Source: Diacronema lutheri (lineage: Eukaryota > Haptophyta > Pavlovophyceae > Pavlovales > Pavlovaceae). From it: a stretch of 64,000 bases of DNA. The stretch covers positions 434,001 through 498,000 of the forward strand of contig JAGTXO010000021.1 of NCBI GenBank assembly GCA_019448385.1. Reading direction: 5' to 3'. Positions 63,947 to 64,000 of this stretch are shown here, one piece after another. The notes beneath the pieces are model-generated. The model did not search any database. It was not told where the DNA came from and saw only the letters and a list, made by a program, of their open reading frames with translations. Position 1 is the stretch's first letter, and each line of letters opens with the position of its first letter. Both the position numbers and the translations under genes were made by a program.

Positions 63947-64000
63947 CGCACGCGCAAGGCCTGACAGACTGACAGACGAGACCGACTCGTTCAACCACTG

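Overview
The window is nuclear DNA of a very GC-rich, gene-dense photosynthetic eukaryote. Spliceosomal introns, a homeodomain factor, TFIIH p62, polo kinase, a PP6 regulatory subunit and a mitochondrial carrier rule out bacteria. A plastid ribosomal protein S1, a PSRP6/cL38-like plastid ribosomal protein, a triose-phosphate-type translocator and a TerC protein show a plastid. Plastid proteins begin with secretory signal peptides, and cL38 has a cleavage site of the type Ala-Ala-Phe-Ser-Ala-Pro, which points to a complex red-lineage plastid. A haptophyte, perhaps a compact-genome pavlovophyte, is my preferred guess. That is inference; no rRNA or other taxonomic marker is present.

About forty protein genes fill the window and I see no tRNA, rRNA, CRISPR array or transposon. 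1-16.6 kb: an EF-hand membrane protein (+, cut by the window start), then a minus-strand block with two unknown proteins, a PLP-dependent class V aminotransferase, a homeodomain protein, a FAM173-like methyltransferase, TFIIH p62 and an unknown protein. 16.6-33.6 kb: amidoligase, rhomboid, aspartyl protease, 2OG oxygenase, exostosin glycosyltransferase, PrmC/HemK, PTRHD1, SLC25 carrier, secreted PHB-depolymerase-like esterase, a PX-like protein, cL38 and a membrane protein. 33.6-52.2 kb: three paralogues of an ORAI-like four-helix membrane protein interleaved with an ABM-domain protein, a cyclic-nucleotide-binding protein, plastid S1, a SHOCT protein, a SufE-MnmA fusion, a phosphate translocator, a sulfotransferase, TerC and selenoprotein F. 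52.2-64 kb: P5C synthase, PP6 regulatory subunit, acetolactate synthase, a twin-repeat protein, two unknown proteins and polo kinase.

Many genes alternate in strand, with divergent start codons often only 30-140 bp apart and convergent stops sometimes under 100 bp apart. Introns are few and short (about 70-300 bp, with one doubtful 47-bp case). Their donors often read GTGCGCGC rather than GTRAGT, two are GC-AG, and runs of C or G up to about 50 bases lie only in introns and between genes.

The strongest discoveries are a selenoprotein F gene whose Sec codon and type II SECIS are both readable, a fusion of the sulfur carrier SufE to the tRNA thiolase MnmA, and the ORAI-like trio in which only one member keeps the pore glutamate. 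Two 3' gene ends carry long perfect inverted repeats with a third partial copy; in one of them the repeat has been turned into coding sequence for the protein's last residues.
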